Of a stretch of 64,000 nt of DNA, positions 51,683 through 62,553 are shown piece after piece. The notes beneath the pieces were generated by a model. It was not told the origin of the DNA and did not search any database. It saw only the letters and a program-made list of their open reading frames with translations. Source of the DNA: Kitasatospora sp. GAS204B (GTDB lineage: Bacteria; Actinomycetota; Actinomycetes; Streptomycetales; Streptomycetaceae); the NCBI RefSeq assembly GCF_029892155.1, contig NZ_JARZAG010000004.1, positions 248,001 to 312,000 on the forward strand, read 5' to 3'. The number at the start of each line of letters is the position of its first letter. Position 1 is the first letter of the stretch. The translations under genes were made by a program, and so were the position numbers.

Positions 51683-53374
51683 ATGGATGACGCTGTCCCG
51701 CCCGCGATGACGGCCTCACCACCGCATGCGGTCCCGCCAACGGCTGGGGTAGCGCACACCCTGCTTCGCCACACCACGGCGATGTTCGAGGGAGCCGACG
51801 AGTTCGCGGTACTGGGGGCTGCCAGGGCCGCGATGGCGGCGCTCGGCCCGTTCGACGCGGCCCACCTGCTGCACAACGGCCTGCCGGTGCGCCGCGCACC
51901 GTTCACTCCCGCCGTATCCGGCGCGCGGCCGCACACCGCAGCCACAGCCACCGGCCACCCGGACGGCGCCGGCTGCTGCTGGATGCGGGTCTACGCCCTA
52001 CGTGACGGCGACCGCTGTCTCGGCCACCTCGTCGTCCGAGCCCGCACCGCGCCCTCGGCCGACGAGAGCGCCCTCGCCGACCTGCTCGTCCGGCAGGCCG
52101 GCATCGCCCTCGCATGGATGGCGCGGCGCCGGCTGGAACGCGCCACTGCCGTGGAAAACGACCGGCTGAGGACTGCGGAGGTCCGGCGCGACGCCGACCC
52201 CGGCGCGACCGTCGCGGTCCTGGAACGCACCGGCGCCTGCCACGAAGCGCTTGCCCGCGCGGCGGCCTCCGGCCGGGGCGAGAAGGGCATAGTCCGGGCT
52301 CTCCACGAACTCACCGGGCTCCCGGCGCTGACCGAGGACCTCTTCGGCAACCTGCGGGTCTGGGCAGGCCCCGGTCCGCCCCCGCCCCCTCGCGGACCTG
52401 ACCTCGGACCCCGAGAAGAGCTGCTGCAGCACGCACGGCACCAGCCGGGCGCCGTCCGTGACCGGGACTGGCTGATCGCCCCCATCGCCATGGCCGGCGA
52501 CCTGCTCGGCCTGGTAGCCCTGGTCGACCCGGACCGGCGAGCCGGGAAGCCGGACACCTGCGCCCTCGACCAGGCCGGCCTGGTCCTGGCCCCGGAACTC
52601 TCCCACGCGCGCAGGCTCGCCCTGTTGGAACCACAACTGCGTCGTGATCTCGTCGACAGGCTCATCTCGGGCCGGGCGACCGAGGACATGTTCGCCTGTG
52701 CGGCCACCTTCGGCCACGATCTGCACCGGCCGCACCGGGTCGCCGTACTGCAGTGGCCCGGACCCGCCGACCAGGCGGCGCTCGGCGACGCGGTCGCCCG
52801 CGCGGCCGCTCGCCTGCGCGTGGACGTGCTCATCGGCGCCCGCCGGGAGACCACGGTCGTGCTGGCAGCGGGGCTCGACTCCGGGGACGCGCTGTACCGG
52901 GCCGTCTCCGAGGACCTCGACACCCGGGCCGGGGCCATCGGCGTCGGCGGCCGCTGTGACAGCCCCGCAGACCTCCCGCACTCCTACGACGAGGCCGCCC
53001 GAGCCCTCACCGTGCGGCGCAGATCCCACGACCCGCACGGCAGCACCAACTTCGAGGAGCTCGGCCTCTACCGCATGATGGGCACCGGCGACGGCGAACG
53101 GGAAGCCGACCGCTTCGTCCGCGAATGGCTCGGTGCCCTGCTGGACTACGACGCGCGCCACCACACCGACCTCGTCACCACGCTCTCGCGCTACCTCGAG
53201 AGCGGCGGAAGCTACGACGCGACCTCTGAGATCCTGCTCATCCATCGGAGCACCGTGCGCTACCGCCTCCAGCGCATCCGCGAGATCACCGGCCACGACC
53301 TCAGCGACGTCGAGGCCCGGCTCAACCTCCATGTCGCCACCCGCATCTGCAACGTGTTCTACGAACCCCGTTGA
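51683..53374 (+). CDS. PucR/CdaR-type transcriptional regulator with GAF-like sensor
   Basis: A 563-residue protein. The N-terminal 330 residues contain one or two GAF-like segments ([40 protein letters not shown]). A GGDEF-like middle domain ([17 protein letters not shown]) leads to the C-terminal PucR HTH ([19 protein letters not shown], then [14 protein letters not shown]). It is divergent from the chaperone operon and 167 nt upstream of the sugar-importer operon on the same strand, so it may control either; the sequence does not decide. Confidence 0.85.
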   Translation: MDDAVPPAMTASPPHAVPPTAGVAHTLLRHTTAMFEGADEFAVLGAARAAMAALGPFDAAHLLHNGLPVRRAPFTPAVSGARPHTAATATGHPDGAGCCWMRVYALRDGDRCLGHLVVRARTAPSADESALADLLVRQAGIALAWMARRRLERATAVENDRLRTAEVRRDADPGATVAVLERTGACHEALARAAASGRGEKGIVRALHELTGLPALTEDLFGNLRVWAGPGPPPPPRGPDLGPREELLQHARHQPGAVRDRDWLIAPIAMAGDLLGLVALVDPDRRAGKPDTCALDQAGLVLAPELSHARRLALLEPQLRRDLVDRLISGRATEDMFACAATFGHDLHRPHRVAVLQWPGPADQAALGDAVARAAARLRVDVLIGARRETTVVLAAGLDSGDALYRAVSEDLDTRAGAIGVGGRCDSPADLPHSYDEAARALTVRRRSHDPHGSTNFEELGLYRMMGTGDGEREADRFVREWLGALLDYDARHHTDLVTTLSRYLESGGSYDATSEILLIHRSTVRYRLQRIREITGHDLSDVEARLNLHVATRICNVFYEPR

Positions 53375-53541
53375 CGCCGGGGCTGCCCCACCTGCCGTCA
53401 GGTCTGTTTCCGGTAGCCGCTGAATCACCCAAATGCCCCTCCGTCGGATGACTGTCGCGCAGGCTTTCATGACTTAGCGTCACCTGGACTGATGATCTGT
53501 CAGATGGCGGTCTTCGCAGTGATCGGCGGCAGGGGGGACAG

Positions 53542-54843
53542 ATGCGCGGCGATGCGGACGGACGAGCTCATCGGCGTCGCCACAGCGGCGCCCGCCGGCT
53601 GCACGCGCTCGCCGCGCTGCCACTGCTCGCCTCGGTGCTCGCCGGGTGCGGCGGGACGGCGTCGGCAGGCCCGGCCGTCCTGAACTGGTATCAGTTCCCG
53701 GACGACTCCGGCGCCCTCCAGCAGGCGGCGGACAGCTGCGGCAAGGCCTCGGGCGGCCGGTACGTCATCCACTACAACAAGCTGCCACGGACGGCGGACG
53801 GCCAGCGCCAGCAGCTCGTCCGCCGGTTGGCGGCGCACGACTCCTCGATGGACATCCTCGGGCTCGACGTCACCTGGGCGCCGGAGTTCGCCGAGGCCGG
53901 CTGGGCCCGCGAGTGGACGGGGGCGACCAAGGAGCAGGCCACCGAGGACACCCTGCCGGTGCCGCTCCAGACCACGACCTGGAAGGGCAAGCTGTACGGC
54001 GTCCCGTACAACGCCAATACGCAGCTGCTGTGGTACCGCGACGACCTGGTCCCCACGCCGCCGAAGACGTGGGCCGAGATGCTGGCGCAGGCCGAGGCGC
54101 TGGCCAAGGCCGGCAAGCCGCACTTCGTCGAGATCCAGGGCGCCCAGTACGAGGGCCTGACCGTCTGGTTCAACACCCTGATCACCAGCGCCGGCGGTGC
54201 CGTCCTGACACCCGATGCCACCGCGCCGTCCCTCGGCCCGCCGGGGGTCACCGCAGCCGGCATCATGCACGACCTGGCGACCTCCGCCGCCGCCGACCCG
54301 TCGCTGCCGAACCAGATGGAGGACCAGAACCGGCTGGCGATGGAGTCCGGCACGGCCGCCTTCGAGATCAACTACCCGTTCGTCTACCCCTCCATGAAGG
54401 CCGACCAGCCCGAGCTCTTCAAGCACTTCAAATGGGCGCCCTACCCGGGCGTCGAGCCCGGCAAGCCGGCCAGCGTGACCATCGGCGGCATCGACCTCGC
54501 CATCGGTGCCTACACCCGCCACGCCGACCTCGCCTACGAGGCCGCGCTGTGCCTGCGCAACAGCGACAACCAGAAGGTCGCCGCGCTCAAGGGCGGTCTG
54601 CCGCCCACTCTGCGCAGTCTCTACTCCGATCCGGCGCTCGGCGCCAGTTACCCGTTCGCCGCCGAGATCCTGGCCTCCCTGGAGGCGGCGAGCGTGCGGC
54701 CGCAGACCCCGGCGTACCAGAACGTGTCCATCGCCATCTCGCACACGCTCTCGCCTCCCGCCTCGATCAGGCCGCGGAGCTCGATCGCCGGCCTGCGCAG
54801 CCAGATCAGCGACGCGCTGAGTTCCAAGGGGCTGATTCCATGA
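53542..54843 (+). CDS. lpqY: LpqY-like trehalose-type ABC substrate-binding lipoprotein
   Basis: A 433-residue precursor. The long basic N-terminus ends in signal peptide LHALAALPLLASVLAGCGG (lipobox LAGC). The mature part follows LpqY: VLNWYQFPDDSGALQQ, LPRTADGQRQQLVRRLAAHD, DILGLDVTWAPEFAEAGWA, NTQLLWYRDDLV, KPASVTIGGIDLAIGAYTRH. LpqY-SugABC imports trehalose in mycobacteria, and a trehalose or similar disaccharide is the likely ligand here. AGGGGGG precedes ATG 53542. It overlaps the permease gene by 4 nt. Confidence 0.9.
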   Translation: MRGDADGRAHRRRHSGARRLHALAALPLLASVLAGCGGTASAGPAVLNWYQFPDDSGALQQAADSCGKASGGRYVIHYNKLPRTADGQRQQLVRRLAAHDSSMDILGLDVTWAPEFAEAGWAREWTGATKEQATEDTLPVPLQTTTWKGKLYGVPYNANTQLLWYRDDLVPTPPKTWAEMLAQAEALAKAGKPHFVEIQGAQYEGLTVWFNTLITSAGGAVLTPDATAPSLGPPGVTAAGIMHDLATSAAADPSLPNQMEDQNRLAMESGTAAFEINYPFVYPSMKADQPELFKHFKWAPYPGVEPGKPASVTIGGIDLAIGAYTRHADLAYEAALCLRNSDNQKVAALKGGLPPTLRSLYSDPALGASYPFAAEILASLEAASVRPQTPAYQNVSIAISHTLSPPASIRPRSSIAGLRSQISDALSSKGLIP

Positions 54844-55778
54844 CCGGGCCTGATCGTGCAGCACCCGACCCCGCCACCCCGAAGGGCCCCAACGCCCTGT
54901 CCGTGGGCGCCCGGCAGGAGCGCAATCTCGGCTTCATGCTCTGTGCACCCGCGGTGATCGTGATGGCCGCCGTCACCGCCTACCCCATCGGGTACGCCGT
55001 CTACCTGTCGCTGCAGCGCTACGACCTGCGGTTCCCGCAGCTGGCCCACTGGGTCGGGCTCAGCAACTACGGTGCGGTGCTCACCTCTCCGTTCTGGTGG
55101 GACGCGCTCTGGGTGACGGTGGTGATCACGGTGGTCTCGGTCGCCATCGAGCTGGTCCTCGGCATGCTGCTGGCGCTGGTCATGCACCGCGCCCTCTTCG
55201 GACGCGGGGTGGTCCGTACCGCGATCCTGATCCCGTACGGGATCGTCACCGTGGTCGCCGCCTTCTCCTGGCAGTACGCCTGGACGCCGGGCACCGGCTA
55301 TCTGGCCGCGCTGCTCCCGGCCGGCAGCGCGCCGTTGACCGACCACTGGCAGGCGATCGGGCTGATCATCCTCGCCGAGGTCTGGAAGACCACGCCGTTC
55401 ATGGCGCTGCTGCTGCTCGCCGGGCTGGCCCTGGTGCCGGAGGAGACCGTCCGCGCGGCGATGGTGGACGGTGCCACCGCCTGGCAGCGGCTCGTCCTGG
55501 TGATCCTGCCGCTGATGAAGCCGGCCATCCTGGTGGCACTGCTCTTCCGGACCCTGGACGCCTTTCGGATCTTCGACAACATCTATGTGCTGACGTCGGG
55601 TTCCAACAACACCGCCTCGGTCTCGATCCTCGGCTACGACAACCTCTTCACCGCCCTGAACCTCGGCATCGGATCGGCGATCTCGGTGCTGATCTTCGTC
55701 TGTGTCGCGCTCATCGCGTTCGTGTTCATCAAGCTGTTCGGCACCGCCGCGCCCGGTTCGGAGATGGAACGCCGATGA
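54840..55778 (+). CDS. sugA: SugA-like ABC permease
   Basis: A 312-residue protein with six transmembrane helices. The coupling loop is [20 protein letters not shown] and the MalF-like end has [15 protein letters not shown]. It begins at ATG 54840 inside the lpqY stop (ATGA). It forms the inner-membrane channel with SugB. Confidence 0.9.
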   Translation: MTGPDRAAPDPATPKGPNALSVGARQERNLGFMLCAPAVIVMAAVTAYPIGYAVYLSLQRYDLRFPQLAHWVGLSNYGAVLTSPFWWDALWVTVVITVVSVAIELVLGMLLALVMHRALFGRGVVRTAILIPYGIVTVVAAFSWQYAWTPGTGYLAALLPAGSAPLTDHWQAIGLIILAEVWKTTPFMALLLLAGLALVPEETVRAAMVDGATAWQRLVLVILPLMKPAILVALLFRTLDAFRIFDNIYVLTSGSNNTASVSILGYDNLFTALNLGIGSAISVLIFVCVALIAFVFIKLFGTAAPGSEMERR

Positions 55779-56668
55779 CCACCACCCACCCGACTGCCGC
55801 CCACCAGCCGGCCGCGCCCGGCGCCCGCCCGCGCCGCTCCACCGCACAGACCAGGCGGGTGGTCGGCTGGAGCGTCGCCAACGTGGTGGTCGTGGCCTAC
55901 GCCCTCTTCCCCGTCTGGTGGATCGCCGCGCTGTCCTTCAAGGACCCGAGCACCCTGACCGACGGCGACTTCATCCCCAGCAAGTGGACCACGCAGAACT
56001 ACCGGGGCATCTTCCAGACCTCCGAGTTCACCCGCGCCCTGATCAACTCGATCGGCATCGCACTGATCGCCACCGTGATCGCCGTCATCCTCGGGACCAT
56101 GGCCGCCTACGCGGTCGCCCGGCTGCGCTTCCCGGGAAAGCGACTGCTGATCGGCATGTCACTGCTGATCGCGATGTTCCCTCCGATCTCGCTGGTGTCG
56201 CCGCTGTTCAACATCGAACGGCTGCTGGGGATCTTCGACACCTGGCCGGGGCTGATCATCCCTTACATGACCTTCTCGCTGCCGCTGGCCATCTACACCC
56301 TGTCGGCGTTCTTCCGCGAGATCCCCTGGGACCTGGAGAAGGCGGCCAAGGTCGACGGCGCGACCCCGGCGCAGGCGTTCCGGCTGGTGATCGCCCCGCT
56401 CGCGGCACCCGGCGTGTTCACGACGGCGATCCTGGTCTTCATCTTCTGCTGGAACGACTTCCTCTTCGCCATCTCGCTGACCTCCACCACCAGGGCCCGC
56501 ACCGTACCGGCCGCGATCGCCTTCTTCACCGGCAGTTCGCAGTTCCAACAGCCCACCGGATCCATCGCGGCGGCGGCCGTGGTGATCACCGTTCCGATCA
56601 TCGTGTTCGTGCTGCTCTTCCAGCGCCACATCGTCGCCGGGCTCACCTCCGGCGCCGTCAAGGGCTAG
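55775..56668 (+). CDS. sugB: SugB-like ABC permease
   Basis: A 297-residue MalG-type permease with six helices. The coupling motif is [20 protein letters not shown] and the loop [16 protein letters not shown] is typical of disaccharide importers. It starts at ATG 55775 in the sugA stop (ATGA). The proline-rich N-terminus is longer than usual. Confidence 0.9.
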   Translation: MTTTHPTAAHQPAAPGARPRRSTAQTRRVVGWSVANVVVVAYALFPVWWIAALSFKDPSTLTDGDFIPSKWTTQNYRGIFQTSEFTRALINSIGIALIATVIAVILGTMAAYAVARLRFPGKRLLIGMSLLIAMFPPISLVSPLFNIERLLGIFDTWPGLIIPYMTFSLPLAIYTLSAFFREIPWDLEKAAKVDGATPAQAFRLVIAPLAAPGVFTTAILVFIFCWNDFLFAISLTSTTRARTVPAAIAFFTGSSQFQQPTGSIAAAAVVITVPIIVFVLLFQRHIVAGLTSGAVKG

Positions 56669-56726
56669 CGCACCGCGCCACGCCGCCCAAGGCTGACACA
56701 CCGTCAAGAAGAAGGAAGGCAGGACT

Positions 56727-57908
<1,182 letters not shown>

Positions 57909-57950
57909 CCCGGACCCACGGCCGGGGTCGGCGCCCCGATGGCCCGACGG

Positions 57951-58049
57951 CCGCCGACCGCGGCTTCTTCGGGTCGCGTCCGTTCAGCCGGGCGAACGAG
58001 CTGCTGGCACGTCAGGGTGCGCAACCGGTGGACTTGGCGACTGTCGTAG
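57951..58049 (+). pseudogene. Degenerate duplicate of the uracil-DNA glycosylase 3' end
   Basis: The frame reads [20 protein letters not shown] and then QGAQPVD, against [20 protein letters not shown] and [11 protein letters not shown] in the intact gene at 41666-42343. One inserted T (around 58034) breaks the last four codons, which otherwise also match up to the TAG at 58047-58049. Identity is about 80-85 percent over the 99 nt. The rest of the gene is absent. Confidence 0.85.
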
Positions 58050-58104
58050 CGCTTTGCTGGGCCCGCGCAGTCCATTCGTCGAACCCTGGAACCCTGGAGA
58101 TCAG

Positions 58105-58575
58105 ATGGTCACACCAGCCACCGGTATCAAGCCCGCGCCGCCCGCCCAGCCCGCGCCGCCCGCCCAGCCCGCGCAGACCGTCCAGCCCGCGCCACCCGCC
58201 CAGAGCGGCCCCACCGCCAACCTCGCGGTCGCCGCCTTCGCGCTGCTCATGCTGTTCCTCGGGGTGATCGCCTGGGACGGCGACACCGCGCTGCCCGACC
58301 TGATGCAGGTCGCCTCGGGCCTGGTCACCGCGCTGCTCGGCGCCGTCATCAACCCCGACCACACGGTCACCCGCCGGGCCTGGAACGGCCTGGGCGGCTG
58401 TGCGCTGCTGGCCGCCGTGGCGGCCGCCGTCGCGCTGCTGGTCTACCCCAGGCACGTCGACGCGATCCCGGCGCTGACCTCCGCGGTCGCCGCCTTCGCG
58501 GGCCTCTACATCGACACCAGCAAGATCACCCATGCCAGCACCCCGTCGCCCGCGGCATCGGACTCAGGATCCTGA
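58105..58575 (+). CDS. Small membrane protein with Pro/Ala-rich N-terminus
   Basis: A 156-residue protein. A repeated PAPPAQPAPPAQPAQ tail (residues 10-35) is followed by three transmembrane helices (VAAFALLMLFLGVIAW, LVTALLGAVIN, LLAAVAAAVALLVYP) and a last weak helix. ATG 58105 has GGAG 6 nt upstream. I recognise no family. It follows the ung scar. Confidence 0.7.
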   Translation: MVTPATGIKPAPPAQPAPPAQPAQTVQPAPPAQSGPTANLAVAAFALLMLFLGVIAWDGDTALPDLMQVASGLVTALLGAVINPDHTVTRRAWNGLGGCALLAAVAAAVALLVYPRHVDAIPALTSAVAAFAGLYIDTSKITHASTPSPAASDSGS

Positions 58576-58697
58576 TTCACTCCAACGAGTGAAGAAGGGA
58601 CGGGAGTTGCTCCCGGTGTGCGGTGTGGCCCGGAGGATGGCGCACTCGGAGCGCAGCAGGCGCTCTCGCATCACCGTCCACCCGTGGGGGTTCCTCC

Positions 58698-59771
58698 GTG
58701 CTGTCCGCTGCCCGTCCTGTCCATCGCGCCGCCGTTCACCGTGTCGCCGTTCACCGTGCTGCCGTCCACCGCGCTGCCCTCCGCCGGGCCGCCGCTCTGC
58801 TGGCCGTCACCGCGCTCACGGCGCTGCCGGTGGCGGCGCCAGCCCGGGCCGACACCCCCGAGGCCGGGCGGGCCGACGCGGTCACCGCCGAACTCGCGTT
58901 GGACGTCAGCCTGTTGAACAGCACGGTGGACGTCCCGGTGGACATCGCGCTGAACAAGGTCGAGTCGCCGGCCGAGCAGCACGGCTCGGTGCTGAGCGCG
59001 AACGTGGCCGGCGTGGCGCAGCCGGGCCCGGTCACCCTGGTCAAGGCCGACGTGGGCAGCTCGGTGACCCACCTGGACGCCCAAGGTGCCTCCGCCGCCG
59101 TCCAGTTGCTCAACGCCGACGTGCACGCGCCGGGCCTGCCCGCCAGCACGCTGCTGGGGCTGCGGGCGCTCAGCGCCTCGGTCAGCTGCCCGGTGGACGG
59201 CTCGCCGACCGCCACCGTGAACATGCCCGCCACGCTCTCGGTGCTCGGGCACCAGGTGAGCCTGCGGGCGATCGGGCCGACCCACGTGGACGTCCCGGCG
59301 ATCGGCTCGGTGGACATCGAGTTCGCGCCGCGGAGCACCACCTCCAGCACGGCCGCGGCGGCCGCGCTCTCGGTCCACGTCGCGTTGAATCCGCTGAACC
59401 TCAACGTCGCCAAGGTGGACGGCACCATCACGGTGGCGTCGGTGAGTTGCGTCACACCCGGTGCTGCCGCGGCTCCGTCGATGCCGGCGTCGGCGCCGGC
59501 GTCCGCCGGCTTGACCGTTCCGGGGCCGCCCGCTTCCGGCCCGGCTGCTCCCGGCCCGGTGCCCGTCGCCCAGGTTGCCGCCGCCGCGAGCCCGACCCCC
59601 GGCGCCGCCACGCCGACCCCCAGCCGGCGCCCCGCCGCCCCAGCCGCCGCACTCGCGTTCACTGGTAACACCAGCGTCATCCCGCTCCTCGCCGGGGCCG
59701 CCGCGCTGATGACTTTCGGTGCCGCCGCGATCATGGTCTCCCGCCGCCGGCGCGCCACGCACCGGCGCTGA
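58698..59771 (+). CDS. SCO1860-type LAxTG-anchored surface protein
   Basis: A 357-residue protein. The unusual n-region is made of repeated HRAAVHR units, then a hydrophobic core (ALLAVTALTALPVAAPARA) with cleavage after ARA. The mature part is a repeated beta domain (SLLNSTVDVPVDIALNKVES, VTLVKADVGSSVTHLDAQG), a Pro/Ala-rich stalk, the sortase motif LAFTG in place of LAETG, a C-terminal helix and a basic tail (SRRRRATHRR). It is covalently anchored to the wall by a class E sortase. GTG 58698 has GGGGG upstream. Confidence 0.85.
   Translation: MLSAARPVHRAAVHRVAVHRAAVHRAALRRAAALLAVTALTALPVAAPARADTPEAGRADAVTAELALDVSLLNSTVDVPVDIALNKVESPAEQHGSVLSANVAGVAQPGPVTLVKADVGSSVTHLDAQGASAAVQLLNADVHAPGLPASTLLGLRALSASVSCPVDGSPTATVNMPATLSVLGHQVSLRAIGPTHVDVPAIGSVDIEFAPRSTTSSTAAAAALSVHVALNPLNLNVAKVDGTITVASVSCVTPGAAAAPSMPASAPASAGLTVPGPPASGPAAPGPVPVAQVAAAASPTPGAATPTPSRRPAAPAAALAFTGNTSVIPLLAGAAALMTFGAAAIMVSRRRRATHRR
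58731..58790. repeat. 15-bp tandem repeats within the signal peptide coding region
   Basis: Four units of GCCGTTCACCGTGTC and its variants lie head to tail. They encode the repeated HRAAV/HRVAV stretch at the start of the anchored surface protein. Slippage here would lengthen or shorten the signal n-region in whole residues. Confidence 0.7.
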
Positions 59772-59852
59772 CCTGCGCGGATACCGGTCGACGCGGACCG
59801 CGGGCGGACGCTGGCACTCTCGGAGCGTGAGGGTGCAACTTCGCATAGTCGG

Positions 59853-59890
59853 TTCACATGCTGGTTACACAAGAGGAACAGTGGGGAAAC
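59853..59890 (+). promoter_or_regulatory. GlnR-type box before glnII
   Basis: TTCAC, GTTAC, GGAAC and GAAAC occur at exact 11-bp steps (each followed by 6 nt). The last three match the actinomycete gTnAC-n6-GnAAC GlnR elements. It lies 54 nt before the GTG of the glutamine synthetase gene, as expected for nitrogen control of glnII. Confidence 0.8.
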
Positions 59891-59944
59891 GGCGACTTGC
59901 AACGCTACGCAGGCACCCACCGAGACATTGCGAGGTAAACCGCC

Positions 59945-60967
59945 GTGGCTATCAAGGCCGAGTACATCTGGATCGACGGCACCAAGCCGACCGCCAAGCT
60001 CCGTTCCAAGACTCGGATCCTGGCCAACGCCGATTCGCTGCCGACCTGGGGCTTCGATGGTTCCTCCACCAACCAGGCCGAGGGCCACGCCTCGGACCGC
60101 GTGTTGGCCCCGGTCGCCTCGTTCCCGGACCCGATCCGCGGCGGCGACAACGTCCTGGTGCTGTGCGAGGTCAACGAGACGGACGGCACCCCGCACGTCT
60201 CCAACACCCGCGCGCTGCTGCGTCCGATCGCCGAGCGGTTCGCCGGCCAGGAGGCGATCTTCGGCATCGAGCAGGAGTACACCTTCTTCAAGGGCTCGCG
60301 TCCGCTGGGCTTCCCCGACGCCGGCTTCCCGGCCCCGCAGGGCGGTTACTACTGCGGTATCGGCGCGGAGGAGGTCTTCGGCCGCGAGATCGTCGAGCTG
60401 CACCTGGACCGCTGCCTGGCCGCGGGCCTGGCGATCTGCGGCATCAACGCCGAGGTCATGCCCGGCCAGTGGGAGTTCCAGATCGGCCCGGTCGACGCGC
60501 TGACCGTCTCCGACCACCTGTGGGTGGCCCGCTACCTGCTCTACCGCACCGCCGAGGAGTTCGGCATCGACGCCACCCTGGACGCCAAGCCGGTGCGCGG
60601 CGACTGGAACGGCGCGGGCGCGCACACCAACTTCTCCACCAAGGCGATGCGTGAGGGCTACGACGCCATCATCGCCGCCTGCGAGTCGCTGGGCGCCTCC
60701 CAGGAGATCGTCCTGGAGCACGTCAGCCAGTACGGCGACGAGATCCAGTCCCGCCTGACCGGCAAGCACGAGACCGCCCCGTGGAACGTCTACTCCTACG
60801 GCGTCTCCGACCGCGGCGCCTCGGTGCGCATCCCGTGGCAGGTCGAGGTGGAGAAGAAGGGCTACATCGAGGACCGTCGCCCCAACGCCAACGTCGACCC
60901 GTACGTGGTGACCCGCCTGCTGGTCAACACCTGCTGCTCCGCGCTGGAGAAGGCCGACCTGGTCTGA
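59945..60967 (+). CDS. glnII: Glutamine synthetase, eukaryotic-type (GSII)
   Basis: A 340-residue enzyme that forms glutamine from glutamate, ammonium and ATP. The GSII pattern is clear: LPTWGFDGSSTNQAEGHASD, EAIFGIEQEYTFF, NAEVMPGQWEFQIGP, KPVRGDWNGAGAHTNFSTKA and DRGASVRIPW. GTG 59945 has GAGGTAA upstream. The GlnR-type box and a strong terminator frame it as a monocistronic, nitrogen-controlled gene. Confidence 0.95.
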   Translation: MAIKAEYIWIDGTKPTAKLRSKTRILANADSLPTWGFDGSSTNQAEGHASDRVLAPVASFPDPIRGGDNVLVLCEVNETDGTPHVSNTRALLRPIAERFAGQEAIFGIEQEYTFFKGSRPLGFPDAGFPAPQGGYYCGIGAEEVFGREIVELHLDRCLAAGLAICGINAEVMPGQWEFQIGPVDALTVSDHLWVARYLLYRTAEEFGIDATLDAKPVRGDWNGAGAHTNFSTKAMREGYDAIIAACESLGASQEIVLEHVSQYGDEIQSRLTGKHETAPWNVYSYGVSDRGASVRIPWQVEVEKKGYIEDRRPNANVDPYVVTRLLVNTCCSALEKADLV

Positions 60968-60983
60968 CCCACCGTCAGCACCA

Positions 60984-61021
60984 CGCTGCCCGCCTGCCCT
61001 TGCGAGGGCCGGCGGGCAGCG
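60984..61021. terminator. Terminator after glnII
   Basis: CGCTGCCCGCC (60984-60994) pairs with GGCGGGCAGCG (61011-61021), with an inner CCCT/AGGG pair. It lies between the convergent glnII and cobC-like genes. Confidence 0.85.
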
Positions 61022-61042
61022 CCGTGTCCACCGGGCGCCCGG

Positions 61043-62464
61043 CTAGCCGGTCGACTCCCGGCAGCGTTCGAGGGCCTCGACGAAGGCGTCCGTGGTCGCC
61101 CGGTCCCGCACCGCCACCCGCAGCCAGTCGGCGCCCAGGCCGGGAAAGGTGTCGCCGCGGCGCGCCGCGAAGCCCGCGGCGCGCAGTCGCGCCCGCACCC
61201 GGTCGGCGCCCGCCAGCTCGATCAGCACGAAGGACGCGGCCGGTTCGCCGTGCACCCGCAGCCAGGGGAGCTCGCCCAGCCGGGTCAGCAGGTGCGCCCG
61301 GTCCGCGCAGAGCTGCCGGGCCGCCGCCTCGGCCTGCGCCAACGCGGCTTCGGCGCTGCACAGTTCGGCAGCGATCAGGCCCAAGGAGGAGACCGGCCAG
61401 AGCGGTTGGGCCCGGCTCAGCTCGGCGACCAGCGAGGCCGGGGCCAGCAGGTAGCCGATCCGCAGCCCGGCCAGCCCCCAGGTCTTCGTCAGGCTGCGCA
61501 ACACCACGACCTGGCCCGGGAGTTCCCGCAGCTCCGCGAGCGACTCAGGCTCGCCGGGGACGGTGTCCATGAACGCCTCGTCGACCACCAGGGTGCGCCC
61601 GGGCCTGGCCAGCGCGGCCAGCGCGGCGGCGGGGTGCAGGATCGAGGTCGGATTGGTCGGGTTGCCGATCACCACCAGGTCGGCCTGCTCGGGCACCGCC
61701 CCGGCGGTCAGCCGGAAGCCGTCCGCCGCGCCGAGCAGCACCCGGTGCACCGGGATCCCGGCATCGCGCAGCGCCGCCTCCGGCTCGGTGAACTGCGGGT
61801 GCACCACCACCGCGTGGCGCGGGCGCAGGGTGCGGGCCAGCAGCACGTAGGCCTCGGCGGCCCCGGCGGTCAGCAGCACCTCGGCGACCGGCCGGCCGTG
61901 CCGGGCGGCGACGGCGGCCCGGGCCGCGCTCTGCTCGGGGTAGGCGGCCAGCTCACCGAGGGCGGCGGCGAGCGCCTCGCGCAGCCAGCCGGGCGGGGTA
62001 CCGGTGCGCACGTTCACCGCGAGGTCGACCAGGCCGGCGGCCCGGACCTCGGCGTCGCCGTGGTGGCGCAGATCCGGCTCGGCGGCCGGCAGGGTGGCGA
62101 CCGCCACCGTCGAGCGGGCCGACTTCCGCTTCCCGACCAGCAGTTCGCCGCCGCCGAGCAGCGCGGCCGCCTCCGCCACGCTCGCCGTCCCGGCGGCCGC
62201 CAGCACCGCCGCCGACGGGTTCGGCACCGCGACGGCGGCCAACTCGCCCGCCGGGTGGCCGACCAGCGGCACGCCCAGCGCTCGGGCCGCGCCCAGCAGC
62301 CCGGGCTCGGCGCTCCGCTGCTCGGCGGTGGCCAGCCGCCGCACGGCCGCCGTTGCCAGACCGGCCTCGGCCAGCGCGGCGTCGATCAGGTCGAGCACCT
62401 CGCCCTCGGCCACTCCGGCGCTCGCCCCGACGCCGACCACCACGCCGTCCTCAGTACCGTTCAC
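61043..62464 (-). CDS. CobE/CbiG-C plus CobC-type aminotransferase fusion (Rv2231c-like)
   Basis: A 473-residue protein. Residues 1-125 match the CbiG C-terminal/CobE domain (VVVGVGASAGVAEGEVLDLI). Residues about 140-470 are a PLP-dependent threonine-phosphate-type aminotransferase/decarboxylase (NPTNPTSILHP, VVDEAFMDT, VLRSLTKTWGLAGLRIGYL with the PLP Lys). It supplies aminopropanol phosphate for cobalamin. The same fusion is known in Mycobacterium (Rv2231c). No other cobalamin gene is in the window. GTG 62464 abuts the divergent phosphoesterase gene. Confidence 0.88.
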   Translation of the reverse strand: MNGTEDGVVVGVGASAGVAEGEVLDLIDAALAEAGLATAAVRRLATAEQRSAEPGLLGAARALGVPLVGHPAGELAAVAVPNPSAAVLAAAGTASVAEAAALLGGGELLVGKRKSARSTVAVATLPAAEPDLRHHGDAEVRAAGLVDLAVNVRTGTPPGWLREALAAALGELAAYPEQSAARAAVAARHGRPVAEVLLTAGAAEAYVLLARTLRPRHAVVVHPQFTEPEAALRDAGIPVHRVLLGAADGFRLTAGAVPEQADLVVIGNPTNPTSILHPAAALAALARPGRTLVVDEAFMDTVPGEPESLAELRELPGQVVVLRSLTKTWGLAGLRIGYLLAPASLVAELSRAQPLWPVSSLGLIAAELCSAEAALAQAEAAARQLCADRAHLLTRLGELPWLRVHGEPAASFVLIELAGADRVRARLRAAGFAARRGDTFPGLGADWLRVAVRDRATTDAFVEALERCRESTG

Positions 62465-62553
62465 CTGTGATTTCTCCCTCCGCGCCCCGGAATCATGTCA
62501 CGCTGCCGGTGCGGCGCCCGAGCCGCGTCGCGCCCGGGTGGCAGGCTGTCGGC

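Noticed and set aside
58731..58790. CRISPR-like short repeats
   Set aside because: The units are contiguous without spacers and lie in frame within a signal peptide.
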